From positions 248,001 through 312,000 of the forward strand of contig NZ_RQXW01000003.1 of assembly GCF_003957515.1 (NCBI RefSeq): 64,000 nt of DNA. Reading direction: 5' to 3'. The DNA comes from Amphritea opalescens. GTDB taxonomy: Bacteria; Pseudomonadota; Gammaproteobacteria; Pseudomonadales; Balneatricaceae. Below are positions 9,171 through 18,956 of this stretch, in pieces. Under the pieces are notes generated by a model, which had not been told where the DNA came from, did not search any database, and saw nothing but the letters and a program-made list of their open reading frames with translations. Position numbers and translations under genes: made by a program. How positions within the stretch are numbered: position 1 is the stretch's first letter; each line of letters begins with the position of its first letter.

Positions 9171-11097
9171 CGGTTGCTTCCCCTGTCGATAAGCTCTCGT
9201 CCGCATCCAGTTTTTTGAGTGCCATAAAGGCATCAATCACATCTCGTGCTATCGGTGCTGCGGTACTCGAACCACCGCCACCATTTTCAACAATGACCGA
9301 GACGGCAATCTCCGGCTTATCCGCCGGTGCAAACGCGAGAAATAACGCATGGTCCCGGTGCCGCTCGGCTAAACTTTCCGCATCGTAGACTGCGTCCTGC
9401 TTGATCCCGACCACCTGAGCGGTACCCGTTTTACCGGCTATTTGAAAATCCAGTCCACGACCAACCTTACGTGCGGTACCACGAGGCCCATGCACGACCG
9501 CCACCATGGCATCGATAATGCGCTGCCAGTACTCTTCATTCTTCAATTGAACATTGGGCAGTACCGCACTGGTGCCTTCAAGACCACTAATCTCAACCAC
9601 GCTGCCATCAATCACTTTAGGGTCCCGTTGTTGATTGTGGGTCATCACCCCTTTCAGCATTCGTGGTTGCTTCCACTCTCCGCGATTCGCCATCACCGCC
9701 GCAGCCGTCGCCAACTGCAGTGGTGTTGTCAACATCCAGCCCTGACCAATGCTCAGGTTAAGGGTATCCCCGGAAAACCATGAGCCTCTACCGGTGCTGC
9801 GCTTCCATGCTTTGGATGGCAAAATGCCTGGCAATGCCTCCGGTAGATCTAGACTGGTCACCTGACCAAAACCAAACCGCCCGAGATAATCCGAGATAAT
9901 GTCCACCCCGGTGCGGTTGGCAACATCATAAAACCACACATCACAGGATTGATAGATCGCCATATCAAGCCCCACCGTACCGTGCCCGCCACGTTTCCAA
10001 TCTCGATAGCGACGACCGCCATGGGTTAAGGTATAAAAACCGGGGTCATATACCGTATGGGAGGGGCTCACAGCACCACTATCGATCACGCCTAACGCCA
10101 CCATCGGTTTGATCGTAGAACCGGGAGGATACTGCCCCCGTAGCGCTCGGTTAAACAGTGGCAGATCGGGAGATTCCCGCAATGCTTTGTAAGCTTTCGT
10201 ACTGATACCCGTCACAAACAGGTTCGGGTCATAACCGGGGTTACTCACCAGCGCCAAAATACCGCCGGTTTTCGGATCGATAGCCACAATGGAGGCTCGC
10301 CGCCCTTCTACTAGTTTTTCAGCAGCCTGCTGTAAACGAATATCGAGATGTAGGACAATGTCTTCCCCCGGCACCGGGTCCGTCTGCTCAAGCACCCGCA
10401 TGACCCGCCCTCGGGCGTTGGTCTCAACCTTGTGATAGCCCACTTGACCATGTAAGAGAGGCTCGTAAAAACGTTCGATCCCCAACTTACCGATATAGTG
10501 GGTACCGCTATAGTTTTTCGCATCGGTGCGCTGCAGTTCTTTCTCGTTAATACGCCCAACGTAACCCAGCGCATGTACAAGACTCGCACCAAAGGGGTAA
10601 TAACGAATCAAGTCCGCTTCAACCTGAACCCCCGGCAATCGCTGATAATTCACCGCAATCCGGGCGATCTCATCATCGGTCAGCCGAAAACGCAAAGGCA
10701 CGGTTTCATAGGGCCGTCGACGTTGTTTCAAGCGTTTACGGAAGGATGTCAGTTCTCTATCGGTGATAGGAATGAGGCGTTGCAGTTCCGTCAACGTGGC
10801 CTCTAAATCACCCACCTTCTCTTTTAACAGCGTCACACTGTAGCTCGGGCGGTTATCGGCCAGTAAGGTACCATTACGATCGTATATCAGCCCCCGCGTC
10901 GGGGCGACCGGTTGTAACTGAATACGGTTATCATCGGACAGCGCCGCTAACTGATCATGCTGCACAACCTGCAAAAAATAGAGGCGGCCAATCAGAATAC
11001 CCAGCAACAACAGCACAACCATAAAGGCGATAACTGAACGCGCTAAAAAGACCCGCCCCTCTTTGGTATGATCTTTTAGGCTATCAAAGGCTGACAT
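9163..11097 (-). CDS. mrdA: Penicillin-binding protein 2, elongation transpeptidase
   Basis: Class B PBP of 644 residues. It has one N-terminal membrane segment (about residues 18-40), the pedestal domain (APTRGLIYDRNGTLLADN) and the transpeptidase domain with SxxK in PPGSTIKPM, SxN-type SCD in IYQSCDVW and KTGTAQ. It cross-links peptidoglycan in the elongasome with RodA, which is encoded just downstream. The C-terminal tail (LDADESLSTGEATDG) is acidic and family-variable. Confidence 0.97.
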   Translation of the reverse strand: MSAFDSLKDHTKEGRVFLARSVIAFMVVLLLLGILIGRLYFLQVVQHDQLAALSDDNRIQLQPVAPTRGLIYDRNGTLLADNRPSYSVTLLKEKVGDLEATLTELQRLIPITDRELTSFRKRLKQRRRPYETVPLRFRLTDDEIARIAVNYQRLPGVQVEADLIRYYPFGASLVHALGYVGRINEKELQRTDAKNYSGTHYIGKLGIERFYEPLLHGQVGYHKVETNARGRVMRVLEQTDPVPGEDIVLHLDIRLQQAAEKLVEGRRASIVAIDPKTGGILALVSNPGYDPNLFVTGISTKAYKALRESPDLPLFNRALRGQYPPGSTIKPMVALGVIDSGAVSPSHTVYDPGFYTLTHGGRRYRDWKRGGHGTVGLDMAIYQSCDVWFYDVANRTGVDIISDYLGRFGFGQVTSLDLPEALPGILPSKAWKRSTGRGSWFSGDTLNLSIGQGWMLTTPLQLATAAAVMANRGEWKQPRMLKGVMTHNQQRDPKVIDGSVVEISGLEGTSAVLPNVQLKNEEYWQRIIDAMVAVVHGPRGTARKVGRGLDFQIAGKTGTAQVVGIKQDAVYDAESLAERHRDHALFLAFAPADKPEIAVSVIVENGGGGSSTAAPIARDVIDAFMALKKLDADESLSTGEATDG

Positions 11098-11144
11098 TTA
11101 GGTAGTTCTTCACAGATTGATTTTCACGGATAGGTCGTAGCTGA

Positions 11145-11612
11145 TTATTTATGATAAGGATGGCCCTGCAGAATGCTCCAAGCCCGATAGAGCTGTTCCG
11201 CAAGAAGAATGCGAACCAGCGGATGCGGCAACGTCAGCCCCGAAAGGGACCATTTCTGATTTGCCAAAGCGATACATTCAGGGGCTAGCCCGTCTGGGCC
11301 ACCCACCAGCAAACTGACATTCCGACCAGACATCTGCCACTGTTCAGCCTGCTCGGCCAACTGTTCAGTACTCCAGTTTCGACCGCCAACCTCAAGTGCA
11401 ATCACCTGATCACCTTTCGGTATCGCCGCCAACATCAACTCACCCTCTTGACGCTTGGCGCGGGCCAGATCGGCCCCTTTACCACGATGTCCTAGAGGGA
11501 TCTCTATGATATCCAGCGAAAACTCATTCGGCAGGCGCTTCTGATACTCGCTAACCCCTTCGATGACCCAGCTAGGCATCTTGGTGCCTACGGCAATAAG
11601 GCGTATTTTCAT
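11145..11612 (-). CDS. rlmH: 23S rRNA (pseudouridine1915-N3)-methyltransferase
   Basis: SPOUT methyltransferase of 155 residues, exactly the family length. The SAM-binding knot is seen in [11 protein letters not shown] and the C-terminal [18 protein letters not shown]...GHPYHK. It modifies the decoding-adjacent helix 69 of 23S rRNA on assembled ribosomes. It lies downstream of rsfS and 47 bases upstream of mrdA, the conserved order. Confidence 0.97.
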   Translation of the reverse strand: MKIRLIAVGTKMPSWVIEGVSEYQKRLPNEFSLDIIEIPLGHRGKGADLARAKRQEGELMLAAIPKGDQVIALEVGGRNWSTEQLAEQAEQWQMSGRNVSLLVGGPDGLAPECIALANQKWSLSGLTLPHPLVRILLAEQLYRAWSILQGHPYHK

Positions 11613-11658
11613 ACTAAGACAGCTGTCCTTCTTTCTGGTGCTTATAACTCAACGTTGA

Positions 11659-12006
11659 CTAAACGGTTTCCGATTCAGTCACGCCATCAAAACCCCACAG
11701 TTTTTCTAAGTCATAGAAGCTACGCGCATCCGGCATCATGACGTGAACGACGAGATCGCCCAGATCAACTAACACCCATTCACCGGTATCCACACCTTCA
11801 ATACCCAACGGCATAACACCCTGACGCTTCATCTCTTCCTGTACATGTTGTCCTATAGACATCACATGTCGCTTAGAGGTTCCGCTGGCAATCACCATCC
11901 GGTCAGTCACTGTTGATTTATTGGTGACATCAATCTCGACAATATCCCGTGCTTTCATATCATCAAGGGCTTCACGTACAGCGATGATCATCTGATCCAT
12001 TTCCAT
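11659..12006 (-). CDS. rsfS: Ribosomal silencing factor RsfS
   Basis: DUF143/RsfS family, 115 residues. Recognisable segments are DMKARDIVEIDV, MVIASGTSKRHV and GEWVLVDLGDLVVHVM. The protein binds L14 (uL14) of the 50S subunit and blocks subunit joining during starvation. It is six bases downstream of nadD and upstream of rlmH. Confidence 0.96.
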   Translation of the reverse strand: MEMDQMIIAVREALDDMKARDIVEIDVTNKSTVTDRMVIASGTSKRHVMSIGQHVQEEMKRQGVMPLGIEGVDTGEWVLVDLGDLVVHVMMPDARSFYDLEKLWGFDGVTESETV

Positions 12007-12012
12007 TAGTAG

Positions 12013-12678
12013 TTATTTACCTTCAGTTGGTTGCTCATAATCATAGAGCTTGTTGTGTTTTATATAATCCCACACCGCATCCGGTATGAGGTAACGAGGC
12101 GAGAATCCTGCACGGATCAACGCTCTAATCTGTGTTGCTGAAATACCCAGCGGCGTCAGCTCACGAAAAATCACATGACCCGACGGAAACTGCAGCATCG
12201 TGTCAATATCATCCACTTCATGCTGCTGACTCAACTGCTGCATCTGATCGCAGGGCTCATAAATCCACCCCGGACGTTTGACCACCACAATATGACAAAG
12301 ATTCAGAAGTTCTTGCCAGCGATCCCATTGTGGCAGAGAAAGGTAAGCATCCATACCCAGTATCATACAGATAGGCACGTTTTCGCCCAGTTCACGGCGA
12401 AAAGACTCTAGGGTTAATACCGTATAGGAAGCCTCGGCGGAGGTAACCTCTCGATCATCCGCCACCAAAGCGCGCTCATCGGCAACCGCTAAACGCACCA
12501 TATCTAAACGTTGCTGACCACTACGTTCGGGCTGTTTACGATGTACTGGCGCTTTAGAGGGCATCAGGGCTACTTGCTCGACCCCTAACCACTGTTGGAT
12601 TTCTAGCGCGGTGCGCAGGTGACCATTATGGATAGGATCGAAGGTCCCACCCATAAAGACCTTAACCGGTTGATTCAT
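12013..12678 (-). CDS. nadD: Nicotinate-nucleotide adenylyltransferase
   Basis: NaMN adenylyltransferase of about 221 residues in NAD biosynthesis. The nucleotidyltransferase motif GGTFDPIHNGHLRTA and the C-terminal GISATQIR are present. A GTG lies directly before the chosen ATG and could serve as an alternative start adding one residue. The gene follows proA by a few bases, so the two are probably co-transcribed. Confidence 0.96.
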   Translation of the reverse strand: MNQPVKVFMGGTFDPIHNGHLRTALEIQQWLGVEQVALMPSKAPVHRKQPERSGQQRLDMVRLAVADERALVADDREVTSAEASYTVLTLESFRRELGENVPICMILGMDAYLSLPQWDRWQELLNLCHIVVVKRPGWIYEPCDQMQQLSQQHEVDDIDTMLQFPSGHVIFRELTPLGISATQIRALIRAGFSPRYLIPDAVWDYIKHNKLYDYEQPTEGK

Positions 12679-12684
12679 CACGTA

Positions 12685-13941
12685 TTATTGACGGACATGA
12701 CCATCACCAAGCACCACATATTTTTGCGAGGTTAAACCCTCCAGGCCAACCGGTCCTCGGGCATGTATTTTATCCGTTGAAATACCCACCTCAGCACCCA
12801 AGCCATACTCAAAGCCATCAGCAAAACGGGTTGAGGCATTAACCATCACCGAACTTGAATCCACTTCCCGTAAAAAGCGACGTGAAAGGGTGTAGTTTTC
12901 CGTGATGATCGAATCCGTATGATGGGAACCATAGCGATTAATGTGTTCAATCGCTTCATCCATATCATCCACCAGCTTGATCGACAGCACAGGCCCTAAA
13001 TATTCGGTTTCCCAATCGATCTCGGTGGCTTCTTTAATCTCGGGCAACAGCAGGCGAGTTTTTTCACAACCGCGTAGCTCAACCCCTAGCGATTGATACT
13101 GCCCAGCTAATTCCGGCAGAATATCTTCCGCACGATCGCTATGCACTAACAGCGTTTCCATAGTGTTGCAGGTACCGTAGCGGTGGGTTTTGGCATTAAT
13201 CGCCACATTAATCGCCTTAGATTTATCGGCATCCACATCGATATAGACATGACAGATGCCATCTAAGTGTTTAATTACCATCACCTTCGCATCACGGCTC
13301 ACCCGTTCGATCAGGCTTTTGCCGCCACGGGGCACAATCACATCGACATATTCAGGCATGGTGATCAGTTCGCCCACCGCTTCTCGGTCGGTTGTTTTCA
13401 CCACCTGAACGGTGTTTTCCGGCAGTCCTGCTGCTTTCAACCCAGCTTGGATACATTCAGCCACCGCGGTATTACTGTGAATCGCCTCAGAACCACCGCG
13501 CAAAATAGTCGCATTACCTGATTTAAGACAGAGGCTCGCCGCCTCAACCGTCACATTGGGACGGGATTCATAGATAATGCCGACGACGCCAAGCGGTACG
13601 CGCATCTTACCTACTTGGATGCCACTCGGCTGATAGTTCATATCGGTTATCGCACCGATCGGATCGGGTAAAGCGGCGACCTGACGCAAACCTTCAATCA
13701 TGGTATCGATCTGAGACTGCTTTAGCTCTAGACGATCCAGCATCGCATCATCAAGGCCATTCTCACGACCCTGCGCTAGGTCTTTAGCATTCGCCGCCAC
13801 CAACTGCTCACGGGATGTATCAATCGCATCCGCCATTGCCAGTAAAGCACGGTTTTTTATGCCGGTATCAGCTTTCGCGATCGCACGTGAAGCAACACGC
13901 GCCTGCTGACCCAGTTCTGCCATATACTCTTTAACGTTCAT
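12685..13941 (-). CDS. proA: Gamma-glutamyl phosphate reductase
   Basis: NADPH-dependent enzyme of proline synthesis, 418 residues, converting gamma-glutamyl phosphate to glutamate semialdehyde. Aldehyde-dehydrogenase-fold motifs are visible: [32 protein letters not shown] and the catalytic cysteine in [12 protein letters not shown]. ProB is not in the window. The gene begins a run reaching mrdA and dacA, starting from a consensus -10 hexamer about 28 bases upstream. Confidence 0.97.
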   Translation of the reverse strand: MNVKEYMAELGQQARVASRAIAKADTGIKNRALLAMADAIDTSREQLVAANAKDLAQGRENGLDDAMLDRLELKQSQIDTMIEGLRQVAALPDPIGAITDMNYQPSGIQVGKMRVPLGVVGIIYESRPNVTVEAASLCLKSGNATILRGGSEAIHSNTAVAECIQAGLKAAGLPENTVQVVKTTDREAVGELITMPEYVDVIVPRGGKSLIERVSRDAKVMVIKHLDGICHVYIDVDADKSKAINVAINAKTHRYGTCNTMETLLVHSDRAEDILPELAGQYQSLGVELRGCEKTRLLLPEIKEATEIDWETEYLGPVLSIKLVDDMDEAIEHINRYGSHHTDSIITENYTLSRRFLREVDSSSVMVNASTRFADGFEYGLGAEVGISTDKIHARGPVGLEGLTSQKYVVLGDGHVRQ

Positions 13942-13968
13942 AACCTTCCCTCTCCGTCGAGACCGCGC

Positions 13969-13974
13969 ATTATA
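13969..13974 (-). promoter_or_regulatory. Probable sigma-70 -10 element of proA
   Basis: A perfect TATAAT reads on the minus strand 28 bases before the proA ATG. No strong -35 hexamer is seen 17 bases upstream, so the promoter assignment rests on the -10 match and position only. Confidence 0.5.
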
Positions 13975-14019
13975 ACCTGCCCGACAGCAGGGGTCATCGA
14001 CAGAGAAAGCAAAACAGTA

Positions 14020-14041
14020 AAAAACCCGTTTTTGCGGGGTA
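14020..14041 (-). terminator. Terminator-like hairpin upstream of proA
   Basis: On the minus strand an ACCCCG arm, a short A-rich loop and CGGGT are followed by a run of six T residues, the layout of an intrinsic terminator. It lies between the divergent proA and the plus-strand gene at 14097, where no minus-strand gene ends. It may stop an upstream antisense transcript. Confidence 0.45.
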
Positions 14042-14096
14042 ACTTAGCTGCTATTATCTGCAGGCTCTACTGTCCCGGGATATTTACCGTCGGAAT

Positions 14097-15542
14097 ATGG
14101 ATAAACCGCAACGATTTTCAGTCACTTTCCATCAGCGCACCTGGCTGATGCTGACCATTGCCTCTATTTTATTGGTAGGCCTGCTGCTGTCTGGCCTTTA
14201 CTTGTCGGTGGTCGCAGGCAAAATCGCCCAACAACAAACCCGACAACAGGGCGCTTTGCTAGGCCAACAGACCGTCACACTCATCAAACCGGCACTCATG
14301 GCCGGCGATTCGGTCAGTCTCAACGTCATCCTCAACCAACTGGTACAGCAGCCTAGCGTTGACGCCATTATCCTCACCGACCCCAAAGACCGATTATTAG
14401 GCCGGGCCGGCGATGTTAAGCATGATAATTTAATCCATCAAGAGATCCTGATTCGGCAACAGAAAGAAACTCTCGCTATCTTAGAGCTGCGCCTCAATCC
14501 AGCCTCAAATAAAGCCAATCTCAACGCAGTCCTAGTACAAGCAGCAATCCTCGCTCTGATCACCGCCATTTCAGCCCTACTCGGCTGCTGGTACTTTCTC
14601 GCCCGCTATAACCAACCCGGGGCAGAACTCAGCGAAACCACAGCGCCGCCGTTAAGTATTAACGAGCCATTGATCGATACATCAGCGCCGAATGAGGAGA
14701 ACGACACTCACGCCGACGACAATGAACAACTGGTCGATTTATTAAGGCCCGCCGATGACGCCCCTCATATGCCGGATTTTGCCCCTTTCTCTGATCACAA
14801 AGAGACTCCGCAGGTCGAGCCAGGCGTAGAACCAACCCTAGAACTGACGTTGATCGAAGAGGTCGACCTAGAACCAAAGGCCAAGCCACTCAACCCACTC
14901 TTCGCAAACAGCAAGCACGAAGTTCAACTCGACCTCTATGCCTTTGAGCAGGAGTTAGAATTGATCGTCTCCGCCGAGGCAGCAGGCTATTTACTCTACC
15001 TCGACCTATCATCCGGCCACGCAGATAACTTACTCAACGAAGAGTTACAGGAACTACAGGCATACTATTATCAGATGCTCGATATGGTCGTGACTATTTA
15101 TCAGGGCGAAGCAACCCGACTCGATAACGGCGACCTACAACTAGCCTTCCTCAAGCCCAATAAAGACGACGCCCACGGCATCAACGCCATCTGCGCCAGC
15201 CAGTTATTTAATCGCCTTTACAAGCTATTTAACCAACAACGGATTCTTAGTTTCCAACCAGTGCTTAACCTACATATGGCGCTCGTGCGAGGCCACTATC
15301 AAAAACTGGCACGTATGCAGGAAGAAGCACGTTATTTAACCCACAGTACCGATAGCAACGAACTCATTACCCATACAACCCTGAGCGAAGCGCCCGACTT
15401 AAAAGTCAGCTTGTTAGCTGGGGCCGATATTGTCCGTGCCGAAGAAGACAAGGTACTGATTAGATCAGTCAATGAAAACTACCAGAAACTACTGGATAAA
15501 CAGGCGCGCCACCTGTTAAGTAAACTATTCCCAGCCAGCTAA
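14097..15542 (+). CDS. Two-TM protein with a cyclase-like cytoplasmic domain (AhpA/YtjB-like N-terminus)
   Basis: 481 residues. Membrane segments at about 17-39 and 145-168 enclose a periplasmic domain of about 100 residues, an arrangement like the AhpA/YtjB family. Residues 175-275 are an acidic, Pro-rich linker. Residues about 295-460 read like a degenerate class III nucleotide cyclase: LLYLDLSSG, a helix LQAYYYQMLDMVVTIYQGE, then RLDNGDLQLAF where active enzymes have a GD-containing hairpin, and a final segment EEARYLTHSTDSNELI. Several catalytic positions seem missing, so it may sense or bind rather than catalyse. The cyclase reading is inference from pattern and needs a profile search. 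It is transcribed away from proA. Confidence 0.55.
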   Translation: MDKPQRFSVTFHQRTWLMLTIASILLVGLLLSGLYLSVVAGKIAQQQTRQQGALLGQQTVTLIKPALMAGDSVSLNVILNQLVQQPSVDAIILTDPKDRLLGRAGDVKHDNLIHQEILIRQQKETLAILELRLNPASNKANLNAVLVQAAILALITAISALLGCWYFLARYNQPGAELSETTAPPLSINEPLIDTSAPNEENDTHADDNEQLVDLLRPADDAPHMPDFAPFSDHKETPQVEPGVEPTLELTLIEEVDLEPKAKPLNPLFANSKHEVQLDLYAFEQELELIVSAEAAGYLLYLDLSSGHADNLLNEELQELQAYYYQMLDMVVTIYQGEATRLDNGDLQLAFLKPNKDDAHGINAICASQLFNRLYKLFNQQRILSFQPVLNLHMALVRGHYQKLARMQEEARYLTHSTDSNELITHTTLSEAPDLKVSLLAGADIVRAEEDKVLIRSVNENYQKLLDKQARHLLSKLFPAS

Positions 15543-15679
15543 TCAGCGCAGAGAATCCCTGTATTGCCCAAGCAGTACAGTTTGATCCAGATTTAGTTTT
15601 ACCTTGTATCTGTACCGCTTCACCCTAGCTCCCTATACTCACCCCTTTATCACTGTCAGATTTAACCTAAGGCAACATC

Positions 15680-16471
15680 ATGCTCAATGACCTGATCATT
15701 CTTTTTATCGCAGGCTTTCTTGGCGGCATTTTAAACTCCATTGCTGGCGGCGGCAGTTTCATCACCTTTCCCGCCCTGCTGTTTGTGGGCGTTCCGCCTA
15801 TCAGCGCTAACGCCACCAACACCTTTGCCTCATGCTCAGGCTATATGAGCGGTAGCTGGGCGTTTAGAAAAGACCTTGCCGAGATCAAAGATCAGCTACC
15901 CCGCTTTATCCTACTCAGTCTACTGGGTGGTATCAGCGGCGCTTGGCTACTGCTACAAACCCCAGAAGCATCTTTTGAAATGGCGGTTCCTTGGCTTCTG
16001 TTGTTTGCCACACTACTGTTTATCTTTGGCGGACAACTCAATCGCAGCCTAAGACAACTGAGCACTCGACATCGCCACGCCTCCTCTGCCGGCGCGGTAC
16101 TGCTCATCATGCTGCTGTTCGGCGTTTGCCTCTATGGCGGTTTTTTTAATGCGGGCCTAGGCATTATCTCACTAAGCTATCTTGCTCTAGCCGGGCACAC
16201 CGATATCAACCGGATGAATGGATTGAAGCTACTGATCTCAACCTTCGTCTCACTAATTGCCATCGTCTTGTTTGCCTATGATGGCGTCATCGCTTGGTAT
16301 GAAGGCTCTATCGTTTTAGTGGGCACCGTGCTCGGTGGCTATATGGCCGCTCATCTATCACGCAGACTGCCCCAGCAACTGGTGCGCAACTTCGTTATCA
16401 TCGCCAGCATCGGTATCACGCTTTACTTTTTTTATGATGCCTACCTAATCAAACCAAGCTTAGCGAGCTAA
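15680..16471 (+). CDS. TauE/SafE (TSUP) family permease
   Basis: 263-residue membrane protein with about eight helices. The family signature is clear at the N-terminus, GFLGGILNSIAGGGSFITFPALL, with the repeat FGVCLYGGFFNAGLGII in the second half. TSUP proteins export or import sulfite, sulfoacetate or other organosulfur anions. There is no neighbouring gene of sulfur metabolism, so no substrate can be proposed. It is preceded by AAGG near the ATG and transcribed independently. Confidence 0.9.
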   Translation: MLNDLIILFIAGFLGGILNSIAGGGSFITFPALLFVGVPPISANATNTFASCSGYMSGSWAFRKDLAEIKDQLPRFILLSLLGGISGAWLLLQTPEASFEMAVPWLLLFATLLFIFGGQLNRSLRQLSTRHRHASSAGAVLLIMLLFGVCLYGGFFNAGLGIISLSYLALAGHTDINRMNGLKLLISTFVSLIAIVLFAYDGVIAWYEGSIVLVGTVLGGYMAAHLSRRLPQQLVRNFVIIASIGITLYFFYDAYLIKPSLAS

Positions 16472-16900
16472 CATAACGCTATAATTTGTGCTGCGCTGCG
16501 CCGCTGTCATCGGCGTCAGCGATTATTCGCGTTTATCCCAATATTGTTTGACGATCACCCACTTTAGCCACACTGACCACTCCGCTGCATTACTCTCCGT
16601 AGACCATCCTGATCACTACCCTTTATTACCTATGCCCATGCAGCTTTTACATCTACTGCTGCCCAGCAGATTCAACATCACGGCGGCCCAAACACCTTTA
16701 CAGCTTCACACCAAGCACAACAGGAAGCCTACGCCAGTGGCGCATAGTGTTTAATAAACAGAAAAGGGGATAAAACGACACAACACTAATCAAATAAAGC
16801 GATCACTGCTGAGCAAAAAAACAGGGAGGTTTAAGGTCTTACGAATAATCAGGCGAACCGACAAGAGCAGCGGTTGCGAAGAGGATTAAAAAAGTAAAAA
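16472..16900. other. Intergenic region without a supported gene
   Basis: About 430 bases between the TSUP gene and the rpsA terminator. A short plus-strand frame (16488-16754) has unusual composition rich in His and Leu and no Shine-Dalgarno site. Another frame ending at 16747 gives about 44 protein-like residues without a start. Neither is supported; decayed coding sequence is possible. Confidence 0.5.
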
Positions 16901-16927
16901 AAAGGAGCTCATCAGCGCTCCTTTTTT
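16901..16927 (-). terminator. Intrinsic terminator of rpsA
   Basis: Arms AAAGGAGC (16901-16908) and its complement (16917-16924) around an 8-base loop. On the minus strand the stem is followed by a long T-run. It lies 16 bases after the rpsA stop. Confidence 0.85.
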
Positions 16928-16942
16928 ATCAGCTTAGAAGTC

Positions 16943-18622
16943 TTACTTCTTAGCAGCCATCTGTGCCTTGATCAGGTCACCGATAGTGGTAGGTCCAGCA
17001 GTCTCAACTGGCGCATCAGCAACAGCTTTGATCGCTGCTTTCTCATCTGCCTGGTCTTTCGCTTTAATAGACAGAGTGATAGAGCGGTTACGACGATCCA
17101 AGTTAACGATCTTCGCTTCAACTTCTTCGCCTACTTTCAGGACAGTAGAAGCATCTTCGATACGATCGATACTGATGTCAGACACTTTCAGGTAACCTTC
17201 GATGCCTTCAGCCAGCTCGATGTTAGCGCCTTTAGCGTCTACAGACTTAACAATACCTTTAACGATAGTGTTTTTGTCGTTGGCAGCAGCGTACTCAGAG
17301 AAAGGATCGCTTTCCAGTTGCTTGATACCCAGAGAAATACGTTCTTTCTCAGCATCAATAGACAGGATAACGGCTTCAACTTCTTCGCCTTTCTTGTATT
17401 CGCGCAGTGCAGTTTCACTATCCGCATCCCAAGAGATGTCAGACATGTGAACCAGACCGTCAAGATCATTTTCCAGACCAACGAAGATACCGAAGTCAGT
17501 AATTGTCTTGATAGTACCAGTTACTTTATCACCAGCAGCGAACTGCTCAGCAAAAGTAGACCATGGGTTAGCGATACACTGTTTCATACCTAGAGAGATA
17601 CGACGACGCTTCTCATCAACATCCAGAACCATTACTTCAACTTCGTCATTCACTTGAACAACTTTAGAAGGGTGGATATTTTTGTTTGTCCAAGACATTT
17701 CAGAAACGTGGATCAGACCTTCAACGCCATCTTCGATAGACGCGAAGCAACCGTAGTCAGTCAGGTTAGTCACACGTGCAGGAACTTTAGTTCCAGCAGG
17801 GAAACGAGCCAAGATAGAAGACCAAGGATCTTCATTCAGCTGTTTCAGCCCCAGAGACAGACGGTTAGTTTCTTTATCAAACTTGATGATCTGAACAGTA
17901 ATCTCATCACCCGGAGTCAGCATATCGCTAGGGTGAGAAATACGCTTCCAAGCCATGTCAGTAATGTGCAGCAGGCCGTCAACACCACCCAGATCTACGA
18001 ATGCACCGTAGTTGGTCAGGTTTTTAACGTAACCTTTAACTTGCTGACCTTCTTCCAGAGTAGCCAGCAGCTCATCACGTTGAGCGCTGTTAGCTTCTTG
18101 AAGAACAGCACGACGAGATACAACGATGTTGTCGCGCTTCTGATCTAGCTTGATCAGTTTAAATTCCAGCTCTTGACCCATCAGGTGGTCAACGTTTTTA
18201 ACTGGACGAACATCTACCAATGAACCTGGCAGGAATCCGTTGATTTTGTTAACAGTAACGGTGAAGCCACCCTTAACAGTACCACTGATGTAACCTTTAA
18301 CAGTTTCTTCAGCTTCGAATGCAGTTTCCAGAACGCCCCAAGACTCAGCGCGTTTAGCTTTTTCACGAGACAGACGTGTTTCACCGGAACCATCTTCAAC
18401 GCTTTCCAGTGTTACCTTAACCATGTCACCCACTTGAACTTCAAGTTCTTGGGCATCATTAAGGAACTGGCTGCGGGCAATAACAGCCTCAGATTTCAGG
18501 CCAGCATTTACGGTAACCCAGTCACTATCGATGTCGATAACTTCACCCATAACGAGGGTGCCTGGCACCATAGCAACGAGTTCAAGGGATTCTTCAAATA
18601 AGTCAGCAAAGCTTTCGGTCAT
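16943..18622 (-). CDS. rpsA: 30S ribosomal protein S1
   Basis: 559 residues with six S1 OB-fold repeats, recognisable from repeated ends such as [38 protein letters not shown] and [16 protein letters not shown]. It opens with [13 protein letters not shown] as in other gammaproteobacterial S1. S1 binds mRNA on the 30S subunit and allows initiation on structured leaders. Codon use is strongly biased to a few codons, as expected for a highly expressed gene. Normally the gene sits between cmk and ihfB; here its neighbours are a TSUP permease and parC, so it is a separate transcription unit. Confidence 0.97.
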   Translation of the reverse strand: MTESFADLFEESLELVAMVPGTLVMGEVIDIDSDWVTVNAGLKSEAVIARSQFLNDAQELEVQVGDMVKVTLESVEDGSGETRLSREKAKRAESWGVLETAFEAEETVKGYISGTVKGGFTVTVNKINGFLPGSLVDVRPVKNVDHLMGQELEFKLIKLDQKRDNIVVSRRAVLQEANSAQRDELLATLEEGQQVKGYVKNLTNYGAFVDLGGVDGLLHITDMAWKRISHPSDMLTPGDEITVQIIKFDKETNRLSLGLKQLNEDPWSSILARFPAGTKVPARVTNLTDYGCFASIEDGVEGLIHVSEMSWTNKNIHPSKVVQVNDEVEVMVLDVDEKRRRISLGMKQCIANPWSTFAEQFAAGDKVTGTIKTITDFGIFVGLENDLDGLVHMSDISWDADSETALREYKKGEEVEAVILSIDAEKERISLGIKQLESDPFSEYAAANDKNTIVKGIVKSVDAKGANIELAEGIEGYLKVSDISIDRIEDASTVLKVGEEVEAKIVNLDRRNRSITLSIKAKDQADEKAAIKAVADAPVETAGPTTIGDLIKAQMAAKK

Positions 18623-18875
18623 GCTTTTTCCTATACAGCAAATCCGTAGGTAAACAGGATTCGCAGGGGGTCAACCTGTATTGTCAGTTGATACAGGGCA
18701 GTTTAATTATCTTGTGAGGTTGCACAGACTGACTAAAAAAACAACCAAACAAGAGAGGTAGGGGCAGTATTATACAGATAACTTCTGCAATAAGAAAGCA
18801 GGTAGGTGATTGCAATAGCGTTGCCGCTATCATCATCGCACACACAAACAGTACAGACCTGTATTTCGATAAACA
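18623..18875. other. rpsA upstream region
   Basis: About 250 bases between rpsA and the parC terminator. It should hold the rpsA promoter and leader, but no clear -35/-10 pair was identified. A minus-strand frame of 70 codons here has no credible features. Confidence 0.4.
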
Positions 18876-18904
18876 AAAAAAAGAGCCATCGGTCATGGCT
18901 CTTT
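18876..18904 (-). terminator. Intrinsic terminator of parC
   Basis: Perfect 10-base arms AAAGAGCCAT (18880-18889) and ATGGCTCTTT (18895-18904) with a 5-base loop, followed on the minus strand by a T-run. It ends the yqiA-parE-parC direction of transcription. Confidence 0.9.
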
Positions 18905-18956
18905 CTATTTAGACGTTATCTTCTGTTTTGAGTTTAGTTACGACTCAACTCAGCGG

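Noticed and set aside
9163-9236. Longer RodA start at 9236
   Set aside because: It would overlap mrdA by 74 bases and give an N-terminus without family similarity; the ATG at 9170 with GGGGAAG fits better.
16488-16754. Plus-strand 88-codon frame and an overlapping frame ending at 16747
   Set aside because: No Shine-Dalgarno site, unusual His/Leu-rich composition, and no recognisable family. The second frame has protein-like residues but no start.
17654-18148. 164-codon plus-strand frame opposite rpsA
   Set aside because: Antisense frame in a highly biased ribosomal protein gene; no domain.
18684-18896. Minus-strand 70-codon frame upstream of rpsA
   Set aside because: It overlaps the parC terminator and the rpsA promoter region, has low-complexity hydrophobic composition and no ribosome site.
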